DNA of 64,000 nt from Trileptium ribeirensis (lineage: Eukaryota; Nematoda; Enoplea; Enoplida; Thoracostomopsidae): contig JASANE010016002.1 in assembly GCA_030248225.1 (NCBI GenBank), positions 1-64,000 on the forward strand. Direction: 5' to 3'. The notes below the pieces were generated by a model. That model did no database searches and was not told the DNA's origin. It saw nothing but the letters and a program-made list of their open reading frames with translations. Position numbers and translations under genes: made by a program. This document shows, one piece after another, positions 1 through 13,220 of the stretch; positions within the stretch are counted from its first letter, which is position 1, and each line of letters starts with the position of its first letter.

Positions 1-115
1 GATCGTCAGTTACTTTTGAGGAAGAGGAATGCTATTGTGTACTTTGCATAAATGTTAAAGCTGTTTTAACTAAAATTGAGAAATGTGGAATGATGAAAAG
101 TCAGATCGTTTTACT
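1..115 (+). repeat. 115-bp leader repeat, copy 1
   Basis: Nearly identical to 5095-5209 (differences such as TTTTGAGG versus TTCTGAGG). It ends in ...CAGATCGTTTTACT directly before the 235-bp satellite. It may continue upstream of the window. Confidence 0.9.
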
Positions 116-3100
116 TTATTCGTATTCCCTTTAATAATTTTTTTATTAATTTTATGATTACGGGAGATCAAGAAACGATAAGTGCTTGTAGGAACATCTG
201 TCTTTTCCAAGAACCAGTCGAGCAACCTCTTTTTTCCAGACTAAGATTGGTTTTGGTTTTTGATGTTATCGTATGTAACTCGGCAGTGACTAGTGTGTAA
301 TGTTTTGGGTCAAAATTATGGCCAACTGAGATATACAAGACGTGGAGGCATACCGAATATTCCCTTTAATAATTTTTTTATAAATTTTATGATTACGGGA
401 GATCAAGGAACGATACATGCTTGTAAGAACATCTGTCTTTTCCAAGAACCAGTCGAGAAACCTCTTTTTTCCAGACTAAGATTGGTTTTGGATTTTGATG
501 TTATCGTATGTAACTCGGCAGTGACTAGTGTGTAATGTTTTGGGTCAAAATTATGGCCAACTGAGATATACATGGCGTGGAGGCATCCCGAATATTCCCT
601 TTAATAATTTTTTCATAAATTTTATGATTACGGGAGATCAAGGAACGATACATGCTTGGGAGAACATCTGTCTTTTCGAAGAACCAGTCGAGCAACCTCT
701 TTTTTCCAGACTAAGATTGGTTCTGGATTTTGATGTTATCGTATGTAACTCGGCAATGACTAGTGTGTAATGTTTTAGGTCAAAATTATGACCAACTGAG
801 ATATACATGGCGTGGAGGCATCCCGAATATTCCCTTTAATAATTTTTTATTAATGATTACGGGAGATCAAGAAACGATACGTGCTTGTAGGAGCATCTGT
901 CTTTTCCAAGAACCAGTCGAGCAACCTCTTTTTTCCACACTAAGATTAGTTTTTGATTTTGATGTTATCGTATGTAACTAGGCAGTAACTAGTGTGTATT
1001 GTTTTGGGTCAAAATTATGGCCAACTGAGATATACATGGCGTGGAGGCATCCCGAATATTCCCTTTAATATTTTTTATTAATTTTATGATTACGGGAGAT
1101 CAAGGAACGATACGTGCTTGTAGGAACATCTGTCTCTTCGAAGAACCAGTCGAGCAACCTCTTTTTTCCAGAATAAGTTTGGTTTTGGATTTTGATGTTA
1201 TCGTATGTAACTCGGCAGTGACTAATGTGTAATGTTTTGGGTCAAAATTATGGCCAACTGAGATATACAAGGCGTAGAGGCATACCGAATATTCCCTTTA
1301 ATAATTTTTTTATAAATTTTATGATTACGGGAGATCATGGAACGATACACGCTTGTAGGAACATTTGTCTTTTCCAAGAACCAGTCGAGCAACCTCTTTT
1401 TTCCAGACTAAGACTGCTTTTGGATTTTGATGTTATCGTATGTAACTCGGCAGTGACTAGTGTGTAATGTTTTGGGTCAAAATTATGACCAACTGAGATA
1501 TACATGGCGTGGGGGCATCCCGAATATTCCCTTTAATAAATTTTTTATTAATTTTATGATTACGGGAGATCAAGAAACGATACGTGCTTGTAGGAACATC
1601 TGTCTTTTCCAAGAACCAGTCGAGCAACCTCTTTTTTCCAGACTAAGATTGGTTTTGGTTTTTGATGTTATCGCAACGACGGAGAGAAAAGGGGGACGAG
1701 GAGAGGCAAGAACAAGATTTCCAACCCCTTTAATAAATTTTTTATTAATTTTATGATTACGGGAGATCAAGAAACGATACGTGCTTGTAGGAACATCTGT
1801 CTTTTCCAAGAACCAGTCGAGCAACCTCTTTTTTCCAGACTAAGATTAGTTTTGGATTTTGATGTTGTCGTATGTAACTCGGCAGTGATTAGTGTGTAAA
1901 GTTTTGGGTCAAAATTATGGCCAACTGAGATATACACGGCGTGGAGGCATCCCGAATATTCCCTTCAATATTTTTTTATTAATTTTATGATTACGGGAGA
2001 TCAAGGAACGATACGTGCTTGTAGGAACATCTGTCTTTTCCCAGAACCAGTCGAGCAACCTCTTTTTTTCCAGACTAAGACTGCTTTTGGATTTTGATGT
2101 TATCGTATGTAACTCGGCAGTGACTAGTGTGTAATGTTTTGGGTCAAAATTGTGACCAACTGAGATATACATGGCGTGGAGGCATCCCGAATATTCCCTT
2201 TAATATATAATTTTTTATAAATTTTATAATTATGGGAGATCAAGGAACGATACGTTCTTGTAAGAACATCTGTCTTTTCCAAGAACCAGTCGAGCCACCT
2301 CTTTTTTTCCAGGCTAAGATTGGTTTTGGATTTTGATGTTATCGTATGTAACTCGGCAGTGACTAGTGTGTAATGTTTTGGGTCAAAATTATGACCAACT
2401 GAGATATACATGGCGTGGAGGCATCCCGAATATTCCCTTTATTAATTTTATGATTACGGGAGATCAAGAAACGATACGTGCTTGTAGGAACATATGATTT
2501 TTCCAAGAACCAGTCGAGCAACCTCTATTTTCCAGACTAAGATTGGTTTTAGATTTTGATGTTATCGTATGTAACTCGGCAGTGACTAGTGTGTAATGTT
2601 TTGGGTCAAAATTATGACCAGCTGAGATATACATGGCATGGAGGCATCCCGAATATTCCCTTTAATAATTTTTTTATAAATTTTATTATGGGAGATCAAG
2701 GAACGATACGTGCTTGTAAGAACATCTGTCTTTTCGAAGAACCAGTCGAGCCACCTCTTTTTTCCAGACTGATTGGTTTTGGATTTTGATGTTATCGTAT
2801 GTAACTCGGCAGTGACTAGTGTGTAATGTTTTGGGTCAAAATTATGGCCAACTGAGATATACATGGCGTGGAGGCGTCCCGAATATTCCCTTCAATATTT
2901 TTTTATTAATTTTATGATTACGGGAGATCAAGGAACGATACTTGCTTGTAGGAACATCTGTCTTTTTGAAGAACCAGTCGAGCAACCTCTGTTTTCCAGA
3001 CTAAGATTGGATTTTGATGTTATCGTATGTAACTCGGCAGTGACTAGTGTGTAATGTTTTGGGTCAAAACTATTGCCAACTGAGATATACATGGCGTGGA

Positions 3101-3124
3101 GGTATCCTGAATATTCCCTTTTAA
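116..3124. repeat. 235-bp satellite, about 13 copies
   Basis: Units begin near 293, 528, 763, 998, 1225, 1460, 1893, 2130, 2368, 2590, 2820 and 3050, marked by TGTGTAATGTTTTGGGTCA. Copies diverge by a few percent with small indels in the A/T runs. The unit spanning 1670-1730 has a short unrelated GC-rich replacement (AACGACGGAGAGAAAAGGGG). Each monomer can be read as an ~80-codon open frame, but repeatedly with stops at the same point, so I treat these as non-coding. Preceded by the leader repeat at 1-115. Confidence 0.95.
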
Positions 3125-3950
3125 TACAGTTGTTTCAAAGCCACTTATTCTTGTTCAAATCATTCATATATATGTTGTGGTCGTGATTTGGGTTTGGTTT
3201 ATACGAATTTGATCGAATTTTTGGGCTGTACGTACCATTGAGATAGAAAGCATACTCAGCATAGATCAGCACAGCATGCTATATGTTAGTTAGTAACATC
3301 AGGAATGTGGCACTCTTAGGAATCGCCATGTCAACACGTCGGGCATGATCGATTCATTTGGCCTCAACTCCGCCCCGTCCTGTAGGTAAAGTAGACCACT
3401 ACTTTGATAGGGGGCAGTTTTAAGAATATAAAATTTTTCCCCAACCGCCCTTAGTTTTGGTTTCTGGGTTTAACGAATCCGCAAAACTGGGGGTAGCAAC
3501 AAATTTTTGTCAATTTTTCCAATGTCCCATAAAAAATGGGGCATTACACCCCTAGGGGTAAAATAATTTGCGTCATGACCGACGCGTTTACATGATCGCT
3601 GATTCACGGTGATAGTGAGCAGCATCATATGTGTCTCGAGAAGCCAACATGGCCTCTTGATATCACTGAGTCGTGTATATATTTCGATTCCGGATGAATG
3701 TCAATGAAAATGTTTCTGTTATCATCTGATTGTAAATAGTTTGGCGGACTTAGGTTAAATATTGACGGTATATTTGTCATGCGGTGGAATGCATGTTTTT
3801 TTGTAGGCTTCAGCTGTTATGACCGAATAAGCACTTGGAAACCGTATATTCATTTCCAAACCGCCAATATTTTGGTGTTAACACGTCGTAATGAAGCAAG
3901 TGATGTGTTATTGGTTTTTGTGTGTGACCACAAGTTGTCGGAACAAAGTG
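3125..3950. other. Intergenic, no gene seen
   Basis: AT-rich single-copy-looking DNA. The only structure noticed is a short C/G-run section around 3440-3570 (CACCCCTAGGGGTAAAA). Confidence 0.5.
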
Positions 3951-4430
3951 TAACGTAGTTGAGATTGTGTGTTGCAGGGGTCAAAGTTTTTAAATTTCGT
4001 CTTGTGTGTGTGATCGGCCATAACTCTGGAACGACTCAACCTATTTTCATGATCTTGGGCTCATTCGAACCGGCATATTCAATTTACCGTTTACACCCCC
4101 GAGCGTTTTTTGATTTGGGATCTGGTCAGAGGATAAAAATGTGGTGTTTTTACCCCATTTTAGTATCCTTCACGGAAGCAATGTTATTTTTATTTTAACT
4201 TTGGAATTTTTTCTCTGGTTGGTTTTATTTCATAGTAAAATGATAAATGCCGATGCACATTTTTGTTTTTCGATTAATGCTCTTTTTCTGGGGTTTGACA
4301 TATGTCACCCTCGTGGTTCCTCGATCCAAAATTCGAAAATTTGAAAAGTTTCTGGGCGGCTGAAAAGTGTCACTTGGTGGTTTTCGGGCATGGGAAAGTC
4401 ATTGCCGGTGTGGGTTAAACATTTCAACGA
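3951..4430. repeat. Dispersed ~1-kb repeat family H, truncated copy
   Basis: Matches the first half of the copies at 13840-14898 and 60664-61630: GTAGTTGAGATTGTGTGTTGC, CGGCCATAACTC, GATCTTGGGCTCATT, CACGGAAGC, AAATGATAAATGCCGATGC, GGGCGGCTGA. It lacks the 3' part with the TTACTAGT end. Confidence 0.85.
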
Positions 4431-5094
4431 TACAGCAGCAAAATGTTAATTTGCCAAATGCTCAATCTTTGCTTAAAAACACTTGGTTGTCGAACGCGCG
4501 CAAAGCTTTTCTTTTCTTAATTCTCAACTTAGAAAAATTAGCCCACAAATAGTCACGAGAGTGATACACCTTTATTAGACCTCTAATCATGTCGTTGCAA
4601 CGAGTTATGAACTTTTTTGTGGCCCGGCATCTGGGCTATAATCTGGTACAATTTTTGAGTCACATTCCGAAAGGATCTAACTAATATTTAGCATTGATTG
4701 ACTCAGATAGTCAGTGCAGGCTGAAGGGTGTATAAAATTATAGTTTTGCAGAGGATAATGTATTTTCTCAAAATTTTCGGAATCCAGGAAGTTCATAACC
4801 CAACCAATAACTGGAAAAGGTTTCGTAATAAATATATAGGTCTTTCAAAGCTCGTCAGCGAGCGTCGTCGAATCGTACCAAAGCAGCTTTGGTATCTTTA
4901 AAATTGACGGGTTTCGGGCTCTGCACTGCTAAAGAAAAGACCCATTTTTAAATTTTGCTTCACAATAAAAGTACATAGTAGTCTGTGTCTTATCTCTAAA
5001 CATATATAACTGAAGTTTCAGTCTGCAAAGAGGCGCCGAACATCGTTGCTGGTACGGATGGATAACCAAAACATGTTTCCGAAAATCAACTATC
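4431..5094. other. Intergenic, no gene seen
   Basis: AT-rich with no open frame beyond ~60 codons and no repeat recognised; it ends at the second leader copy. Confidence 0.5.
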
Positions 5095-5209
5095 GATCGT
5101 CAGTTACTTCTGAGGAAGAGGAATGCTATTGTGTACTTTGCATAAATGTTAAAGCTGTTTTAACTAAAATTGAGAAATGCGGAATGATGAAAAGTCAGAT
5201 CGTTTTACT
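5095..5209 (+). repeat. 115-bp leader repeat, copy 2
   Basis: Near-identical to 1-115; here it runs into the 89-bp satellite. The last bases (CAGATCGTTTTACT) resemble the satellite's own TAGATGGTTTTACT, so the array may have grown from the leader's edge. Confidence 0.9.
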
Positions 5210-7242
5210 CATAAGCTGATTTTATAAAACAATGTGTGTAGCTGGAATAAGACGTTCCCTTCGTGGTATACTGTTCCAGAGTGATAGATGGTTTTACTCA
5301 TAAGCTGATTTTATAAAACAATGTGTGTAGCTGGAATAAGACGCTCCCTTCGTGGTATACTGTTCCAGAGTGATAGATGGTTTTACTCATAAGCTGATTT
5401 TATAAAACAATGTGTGTAGCTGGAATAAGATGCTCCCTTCGTGGTATACTGTTCCAGAGTGATAGATGGTTTTACTCATAAGCTGATTTTATAAAACAGT
5501 GTGTGTAGCTGGAATAAGACGCTCCCTTCGTGGTATACTGTTCCAGAGTGATAGATGGTTTTACTCATAAGCTGATTTTATAAAACAATGTGTGTAGCTG
5601 GAATAAGACGCTCCCTTCGTGGTATACTGTTCCAGAGTGATAGATGGTTTTACTCATAAGCTGATTTTATAAAACAATGTGTGTAGCTGGAATAAGACGC
5701 TCCCTTCGTGGTATACTGTTCCAGAGTGATAGATGGTTTTACTCATAAGCTAATTTTATAAAACAATGTGTGTAGCTGGAATAAGACGCTCCCTTCGTGG
5801 TATACTGTTCCAGAGTGATAGATGGTTTTACTCATAAGCTGATTTTATAAAACAATGTGTGTAGCTGGAATAAGGCGCTCCCTTCGTGGTATACTGTTCC
5901 AGAGTGATAGATGGTTTTACTCATAAGCTGATTTTATAAAACAATGTGTGTAGCTGGAATAAGACGCTCCCTTCGTGGTATACTGTTCCAGAGTGATAGA
6001 TGGTTTTACTCATAAGCTGATTTTATAAAACAATGTGTGTAGCTGGAATAAGACGCTCCTTCGTGGTATACTGTTCCAGAGTGATAGATGGTTTTACTCA
6101 TAAGCTGATTTTATAAAACAATGTGTGTAGCTGGAATAAGACGCTCCCTTCGTGGTATACTGTTCCAGAGTGATAGATGGTTTTACTCATAAGCTGATTT
6201 TATAAAACAATGTGTGTAGCTGGAATAAGACGCTCCCTTCGTGGTATACTGTTCCAGAGTGATAGATGGTTTTACTCATAAGCTGATTTTATAAAACAAT
6301 GTGTGTAGCTGGAATAAGACGCTCCCTTCGTGGTATACTGTTCCAGAGTGATAGATGGTTTTACTCATAAGCTGATTTTATAAAACAATGTGTGTAGCTG
6401 CAATAAGACGCTCCCTTCGTGGTATACTGTTCCAGAGTGATAGACGGTTTTACTCATAAGCTGATTTTATAAAACAATGTGTGTAGCTGGAATAAGACGC
6501 TCCTTCGTGGTATACTGTTCCAGATTGATAGATGGTTTTACTCATAAGCTGATTTTATAAAACAATGTGTGTAGCTGGAATAAGACGCTCCCTTCGTGGT
6601 ATACTGTTCCAGAGTGATAGATGGTTTTACTCATAAGCTGATTTTATAAAACAATGTGTGTAGCTGGAATAAGACGCTCCCTTCGTGGTATACTGTTCCA
6701 GAGTGATAGATGGTTTTACTCATAAGCTGATTTTATAAAACAATGTGTGTAGCTGGAATAAGACGCTCCCTTCGTGGTATACTGTTCCAGAGTGATAGAT
6801 GGTTTTACTCATAAGCTGATTTTATAAAACAATGTGTGTAGCTGGAATAAGACGCTCCTTCGTGGTATACTGTTCCAGAGTGATAGATGGTTTTACTCAT
6901 AAGCTGATTTTATAAAACAATGTGTGTAGCTGGAATAAGACGCTCCCTTCGTGGTATACTGTTCCAGAGTGATAGATGGTTTTACTCATAAGCTGATTTT
7001 ATAAAACAATGTGTGTAGCTGGAATAAGGCGCTCCCTTCGTGGTATACTGTTCCAGAGTGATAGATGGTTTTACTCATAAGCTGATTTTATAAAACAATG
7101 TGTGTAGCTGGAATAAGACGCTCCCTTCGTGGTATACTGTTCCAGAGTGATAGATGGTTTTACTCATAAGCTGATTTTATAAAACAATTGTGTAGCTGGA
7201 ATAAGACGCTCCCTTCGTGGCATACTGTTCCACAGTGATATA
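5202..7242. repeat. 89-bp satellite, about 23 highly homogeneous copies
   Basis: Unit: GTTTTACTCATAAGCTGATT, ...GTGTGTAGCTGGAATAAGACG, ...CTTCGTGGTATACTGTTCC, ...AGAGTGATAGATG. Starts at 5202, 5291, 5380 and so on every 89 bp. Most monomers differ at 0-2 positions (one-base C deletions at about 6059, 6503 and 6858), which implies recent amplification or active homogenisation. The last unit has CACAGTGATA in place of CAGAGTGATA. Confidence 0.97.
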
Positions 7243-7725
7243 ATCACTTTGGTCGTACTGTATTTTTCAATACATTATCACTGTAAAGTGTCCTGTTTTG
7301 TTCGAAAATACTTTATACTCGCTCGTGATAAGTTGCAAAAATAAAAATGTCTTACTCGTCGGTTAGCACGGCAAGGATTGCCAAATTGAAATCCGAAATG
7401 TTTCGGCTTACAAAACGCTGATGTCAGGTGTTGTTCGTATTCTATCTGCTTTCGGCGTTTGAGAAAGTTTAACTAGGCAATTTTTATGTTCAAATATTGG
7501 GAGGTGCTGCTGGTGTTATAATTTTTAGTATTTTAGAATTTTGTTTTAGTATTTTCGATAGTGCATTTTGGGCTGTGCGTATATAGTTTTTTTATATGTG
7601 GTGTTTTATTAATAATATGTTGTGCAATTGTACGGATATGATTACTTTTATCCCTCTGTAGTTTGTTTTCGTCCCAGCATGATGACGGGATGTTAGTATT
7701 CATACAATGTGTGTGTTAGTAGTCT
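7243..7725. other. Intergenic, no gene seen
   Basis: AT-rich. A small hairpin-like pair lies at 7227-7285 (ATAATCACTTTGG / ATTATCACTGT), possibly the end of the element carrying the 89-bp array. Confidence 0.4.
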
Positions 7726-7975
7726 AAAGGCGTGTACACACGCTCAAACTTTTTGCTCAAATTTTCATCAAAATTTGACAGCAACTTTTTTGCATTTTTT
7801 GCAAGTTTGAACGTGTGACCATTGTTCAAACATTTCATGAATACTCCTGTAGCCAATCATGGACGAGATGTATCACCTAAAAAAGTTTGAGCTCAAGTTT
7901 TAAAATATGAATATTTTTATTTATAAATTACCGTCAAAATTTGAGCAAAAAGTTTGAGCGTGTGAACACGCCTTT
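7726..7975. mobile_element. Foldback/TIR MITE, ~250 bp
   Basis: Left end AAAGGCGTGTACACACGCTC, then AAACTTTTTGCTCAAATTTT; right end is its reverse complement (AAAATTTGAGCAAAAAGTTT, GAGCGTGTGAACACGCCTTT). AGTCT flanks both sides (7721-7725 and 7976-7980), a possible 5-bp target duplication, although TAA/TTA is also conceivable. No coding capacity. Confidence 0.85.
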
Positions 7976-8137
7976 AGTCTTTAGGATGACCAGCCAGCCT
8001 GCTAAGTAGTTGTTTTTTATTCTAACGACTAAGTTTGGAAGTTGCTGCTTCAAGATATGTAAAGCTTGCTTCAGTCTACACTGGCGCGGCAAAAGATTTC
8101 GCATGATCTTGTACAAAGGATTCCGGATAGTTGCCTA

Positions 8138-8308
8138 CAGTATCCGCCAAAAATGACTGTCGCTAGCTCGAGACTCGCTCACGAATCGCAGCAGACTCGC
8201 TCCAAATAAATTTGTTCTAAAAATAGAATTTAGTATTAAATTAAAGAGTTTCGAAATCTCGAGCGAGCCCCTCGCTGGAAATGCGACAGTCATTTCTGAC
8301 GCGTACCG
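8138..8308. mobile_element. Tc1-like MITE, family A (CGCTCG type)
   Basis: CAGTATCCGCCAAAAATGAC at the left, mirrored by GTCATTTCTGACGCGTACCG at the right, TA on both sides (8136-8137 and 8309-8310). The interior has ACTCGCTC words flanking a core TTTGTTCTAAAAATAGAATTT. Non-autonomous. Confidence 0.85.
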
Positions 8309-10004
8309 TAGCTACTGACGCTACCATATGCACTAGGCCTAGTATGCGGCGACCTGCCTCACTTCCAAGTTTGGTTCGACCCTCAAAGGGAAGAACCTCT
8401 TACCCTATGGACAACTGTGGTATATGTACATATGTATACCAAGATGTCATTTCTGTGCACAGCCTAATTCTTAGGATTAAATAAATATATATGATGTCTT
8501 CACTTACTGTATCAATTACTTGGCCAAAATACTACCAACAGAAGAAGAAAATTGCTTCACTGAACTTGTGTCGATGTGCATATTTAGGATTTAGAATCAG
8601 TCCCTTGCATTTTAGTTTACCGGTTTTTGTTCTTTATCGATTAGGCATTCCTTGGAACTCAAAGTTTTTGGAGCACATTCAAGTTTCCTCCATGTTCTGC
8701 TGGGCTAAACCCCAGTTTAAAAGTTGTTACATTTTTAGCAATGTTGAGATTCCAATGGGGTTCGTATGCATCCCCCAACCCCAATATTACCACTTGGGAA
8801 GTCATATTTCTATTCAACAGGGTTGGAAGATATATAGATATATGATTTTCGCCGGACATTTCTAGACGGTTTATTGAATTCTTAACTGCGGATCCTTTGG
8901 TTGTGCCGCTTTGTTAACTCCATTTTACATAGAGCTGCACCGCCCCGGTCATAGTCTGCAGGATTGTATTTTGTGCGAAGGACAGCTTCCGTCTCTTGCG
9001 AAGGGTCAACAGTCCAAAATTAAGACACTGTGCTTTTGCCGCAGGCGTCTTTGTTGAGAATTACGGATATCTAATCTATTTTTGGTTTTACCATAACGCA
9101 AAGAATACTTGTTGATCTTTGAACACGTGCACCAATTATTGTTGAATCCTGCGTTTATACATATATTATATGATATATAGAGTAACAAAAATAGTAGTAG
9201 TAATTGAGTAACAAATAATAAGGTTTACCTATGGTTAATTAGTGAATAGTTGGGGTTTGTACAAATGAAATATAGCCGATAGTAATGTGTTACATAGGTC
9301 CTTTGCTCAGATCAGCAACGATCTGGTCAGCGAGAGCATTAATTGTAGCTTCAGTTACCATTCATTGCTTCTACCGAGCCCTTGAGTAAAATTTCAAAAT
9401 CAATATCCACCGTTGACACGGCGATGTAAATTGAAAAAAACACTATGGCTTTTGGCCGTTCGTTACCAGTACGGTTGAAGAGGAACGGTGAAATCGAGTT
9501 GTCGTAGAAAACCATTATCGAATGTGTACAATAATTGTCATCGTTGTGGGAGTATTACATGATGGACCAAGCGGTGCTATGCTAATGAAAAACATTTCTT
9601 AACAAAAACATGTAATCGATTTTGTATTTTGGAAATTTGAACTCACATTTTATACATTAAGAGGAACAGCGTAAGAGGTGTGAACGATTATCAATAAACA
9701 TTGGTCTTCAACTTGGCATACTATATAAATATAATTATGCACTAACATTAACCATATCCGTTTATGCGTGGCTATCGAGCTAGAGGATAGCGTTGCACTG
9801 TTAGTCTTTCTGGTTACAGGAATGTTTTGCAAATTTTGCACTAAACCGTGGATTCTGTGCCTTATCCGGTTACGCAGAGCGTGTTCGGTTGACACAAATA
9901 CAGCCCCGATTCCTTTATAATCCAAACGCGCTCTCAAAGTTTTAGAAACATCAGTAGAATTGTTTCGTAGATCTATTATCTACAAAATGGCAAGTTTTAG
10001 AACT
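8309..10004. other. Intergenic, no gene recognised
   Basis: Holds a 124-codon open frame at 8491-8865 (+) with no recognisable motif and an overlapping minus frame; both look like chance. Nothing else supported. Confidence 0.4.
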
Positions 10005-12890
10005 ATTTGTTAAATATAGCTGTTAAAATTTTCGAAAGTGGCGAAGCGCCAGGTGCACTTCAGTTTAAACAGTGTTACCTCCTAACTGATTATAGACATT
10101 AGCCGACACTTGTTGGCGTTGAGTATGTTTACATGTCCCACGACACAGTGAGTTCATACGTAAATATATCTATATATCTATAGAATCCTTAACACGTGAC
10201 TATAAACTTGATGGAATTGGACTGATATTGAGTTTAGGCGAAGCGCCTGGTACAGTTCAGTTTAAACAGTGTTACCTCCTAACTGATTATAGACATTAGC
10301 CGACACTTGTTGGCGTTGAGTATGTTTACATGTCCCCTGACACAGTGAGTTGATACGTAAATATATCTATATATCTATAGAATCCTTAACACGTGTCTAT
10401 AAACTTGATGGAATTGGACTAATATTGAGTTTAGGCGAAGCGTCTGGTACAGTTCAGTTTAAACAGCATTACCTCCTAACTGATTATAGACACCAGTCGA
10501 CACCTGTTGGCGTTGAGTATGTTTACATGTCCCCGGATACAGCGAGTTAATACGTAAATATATCTATCTATAGAATCCTTAAGACGTGGCTATAAACTTG
10601 TTGAAATTGAACTAATATTCAGTTTAGGCGAAGCGCGTGGTACAGTTCAGTTTAAACAGTGTTACCTTCTAACTGATTATAGACACCAGCCGACACCTGT
10701 TGGCGTTGAGTATGTGTACATGTCCCCGGAGACAGCGAGTTGATTCGTATTCATATCTATAGAATCCTTGACACGTGGCTATAAACTTGATGGAATTGGA
10801 CTAATATTGAGTTTAGGCGAAGCGCCTGGTACAGTGCAGTTTAAACAGTGTTACCTCCTAACTGATTATAGACACCAGCCGACACCTGTTGGCGTTGAGT
10901 ATGTGTACATGTCCCCGAACACAGCGAGTTGATTCGTATTCATATCTATAGAATCCTTGACACGTGGCTATAAACTTGATGGAATTGGACTAATATTGAG
11001 TTTAGGCGAATCGCCTGGTCCAGTTCAGTTTAAACAGTATTACCTCCTAACTGATTATAGACACCAGCCGACACCTGTTGGCGTTGAGTATGTGTACATG
11101 TCCCCGAACACAGCGAGTTGATTCGTATTCATATCTATAGAATCCTTGACACGTGGCTATAAACTTGATGGAATTGGACTAATATTGAGTTTAGGCGCAG
11201 CGCCTGGTACAGTTCAGTTTAAACAGTATTACCTCCTAACTGATTATAGACACCAGCCGACACCTGTTGGCGTTGAGTATGTGTACATGTCCCCGAACAC
11301 AGCGAGTTGATTCGTATTCATATCTATAGAATCCTTGACACGTGGCTATAAACTTGATGTAATTGGACTAATATTGAGTTTAGGCGAAGCACCTGGTACA
11401 GTTCAGTTTAAACAGTATTACCTCCTAACTGATTATAAACACCAGCCGACACCTGTTGGCGTTGAGTATGTGTACATGTCCCCGGACACAGCGAGTTAAT
11501 ACGTATTCATATCTATAGAATCCTTGACACGTGGCTATAAACTTGATGGAATTGGACTAATATTGAGTTTAGGCGAAGCGCCTGGTACAGTTCAGTTTAA
11601 ACAGTGTTACCTCCTAACTGATTATAGACACCAGCCGAAACCTGTTGGCGTTGAGTATGTGTATATGTCCCCGGACACAGCGAGGTGATACGTATTCATA
11701 TCTATAGAATCCTTGACACTTGGCTATAAACTTGATGGAATTGGATTAATATTGAGTTTAGGCGAAGCGCCTGGTACAGTTCAGTTTAAACAGTGTTACC
11801 TCCTAACTGATTATAGACACCAGCCGACACCTGTTTGCGTTGAGTATGTGTACATGTCCCCGGACACAACGAGTTGATCCGTATTCATATCTATAGAATC
11901 CTTGACACGTGGCTATAAACTTGATGGAATTGGATTAATATTGAGTTTAGACGAAGCGCTTGGTACAGTTTAGTTTAAACAGTGTTACCTCCTAACTGAT
12001 TATAGACACCAGCCGACACCTGTTGGCGTTGAGTATGTGTACATGTTTCCGGACACAGCGAGTTGATTCGTATTCATATCTATAGAATCCTTGACACGTG
12101 GCTATAAACTTGATGGAATTGGACTAATATTGAGTTTAGGCGAAGCGCCTGGTACAGTGCAGTTTAAACAGTGTTACCTCCTAACTGATTATAGACACCA
12201 GCCGACACCTGTTGTTGAGTATGTGTACATGTCCCCGGACACAGCGAGTTGATTCGTATTCATATCTATAGAATCCTTGACACGTGGCTATAAACTTGAT
12301 GGAATTGGACTAATATTGAGTTTAGGCGAATCGCCTGGTCCAGTTCAGTTTAAACAGTATTACCTCCTAACTGATTATAGACACCAGCCGACACCTGTTG
12401 GCGTTGAGTATGTGTACATGTCCCCGAACACAGCGAGTTGATTCGTATTCATATCTATAGAATCCTTGACACGTGGCTATAAACTTGATGGAATTGGACT
12501 AATATTGAGTTTAGGCGAAGCGCCTGGTACAGTTCAGTTTAAGCAGTATTACCTCCTAACTGATTATAGACACCAGCCGACACCTGTTGGCGTTGAGTAT
12601 GTGTACATGTCCCCGGACACAGCGAGTTGATTCGTATTCATATCTATAGAATCCTTGACACGTGGCTATAAACTTGACGGAATTGGACTAATATTGAGTT
12701 TTGGCGAAGCGCCTGGTACAGTTCAGTTTAAACAGTGTTACCTCCTAACTGATTATAGACACCAGCCGACACCTGTTGGCGTTGAGTATGTTTACATTTT
12801 CCCTGACATAGTGAGTTCATACGTAAATATATCTATCTATAGAATCCTTAAGACGTGGCTATAAACTTGATGAAATTGGACTAATATTGA
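10005..12890. repeat. 189-bp satellite, about 15 copies
   Basis: Unit marks: GAATCCTTGACACGTGGCTA, GGAATTGGACTAATATTGAG, GGCGAAGCGCCTGGTACAG, CCTAACTGATTATAGACACC, TTGGCGTTGAGTATGTGTAC. Starts at 10951, 11140, 11329 and so on. Most units contain the perfect palindrome GGCGAAGCGCC. The period is 63 codons, and one + frame has a single TGA per unit, so 60-70-codon ORFs recur. Edge units (10005-10570, 12780-12890) are most diverged (CTTAACACG, ATACGTAAATATATC), as in arrays that homogenise from the centre. Confidence 0.96.
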
Positions 12891-13220
12891 TACATTTATA
12901 TATCATGGCTAGTGGCTTGCATTGAAAATTTACGATACGTAAATGTGTTATATTTTGTTTTTTGCACAACTTTTACAATATGTGTGTTTCATCAGCAAAT
13001 TGTTTGGGTAATTATAGTGATTACATATCTTTGAGGAGTGACAATTTTATCTGGTAAATCCGCTGCTGTATGATTCGGTCGTAGAGTAAATTGTATCTCC
13101 GATTGTCCTCACAGTTTATATTATTCGCAGTGAAAATGTAAATTCTATTGTAGTGACGAATGGATAATATTTTCCGGAGGTCTGCCGGCAGACGAAGGTA
13201 ACCACAGTGTGAGCGTAATT
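12891..13220. other. Intergenic, no gene seen
   Basis: AT-rich; no open frame of note on the + strand and no repeat recognised. Confidence 0.4.

Noticed and set aside
293..3054. Series of ~80-codon ORFs starting MCNVLGQNYGQLRYT
   Set aside because: Each is one monomer of the 235-bp satellite, with the stop at the same place; frames shift at indels and no family is recognised.
5202..7242. CRISPR array
   Set aside because: Units are identical along their whole 89 bp with no unique spacers, and the genome is eukaryotic.
8491..8865. 124-codon open frame as a gene
   Set aside because: No motif, no start context, no splice partners, and an overlapping minus frame of similar quality.
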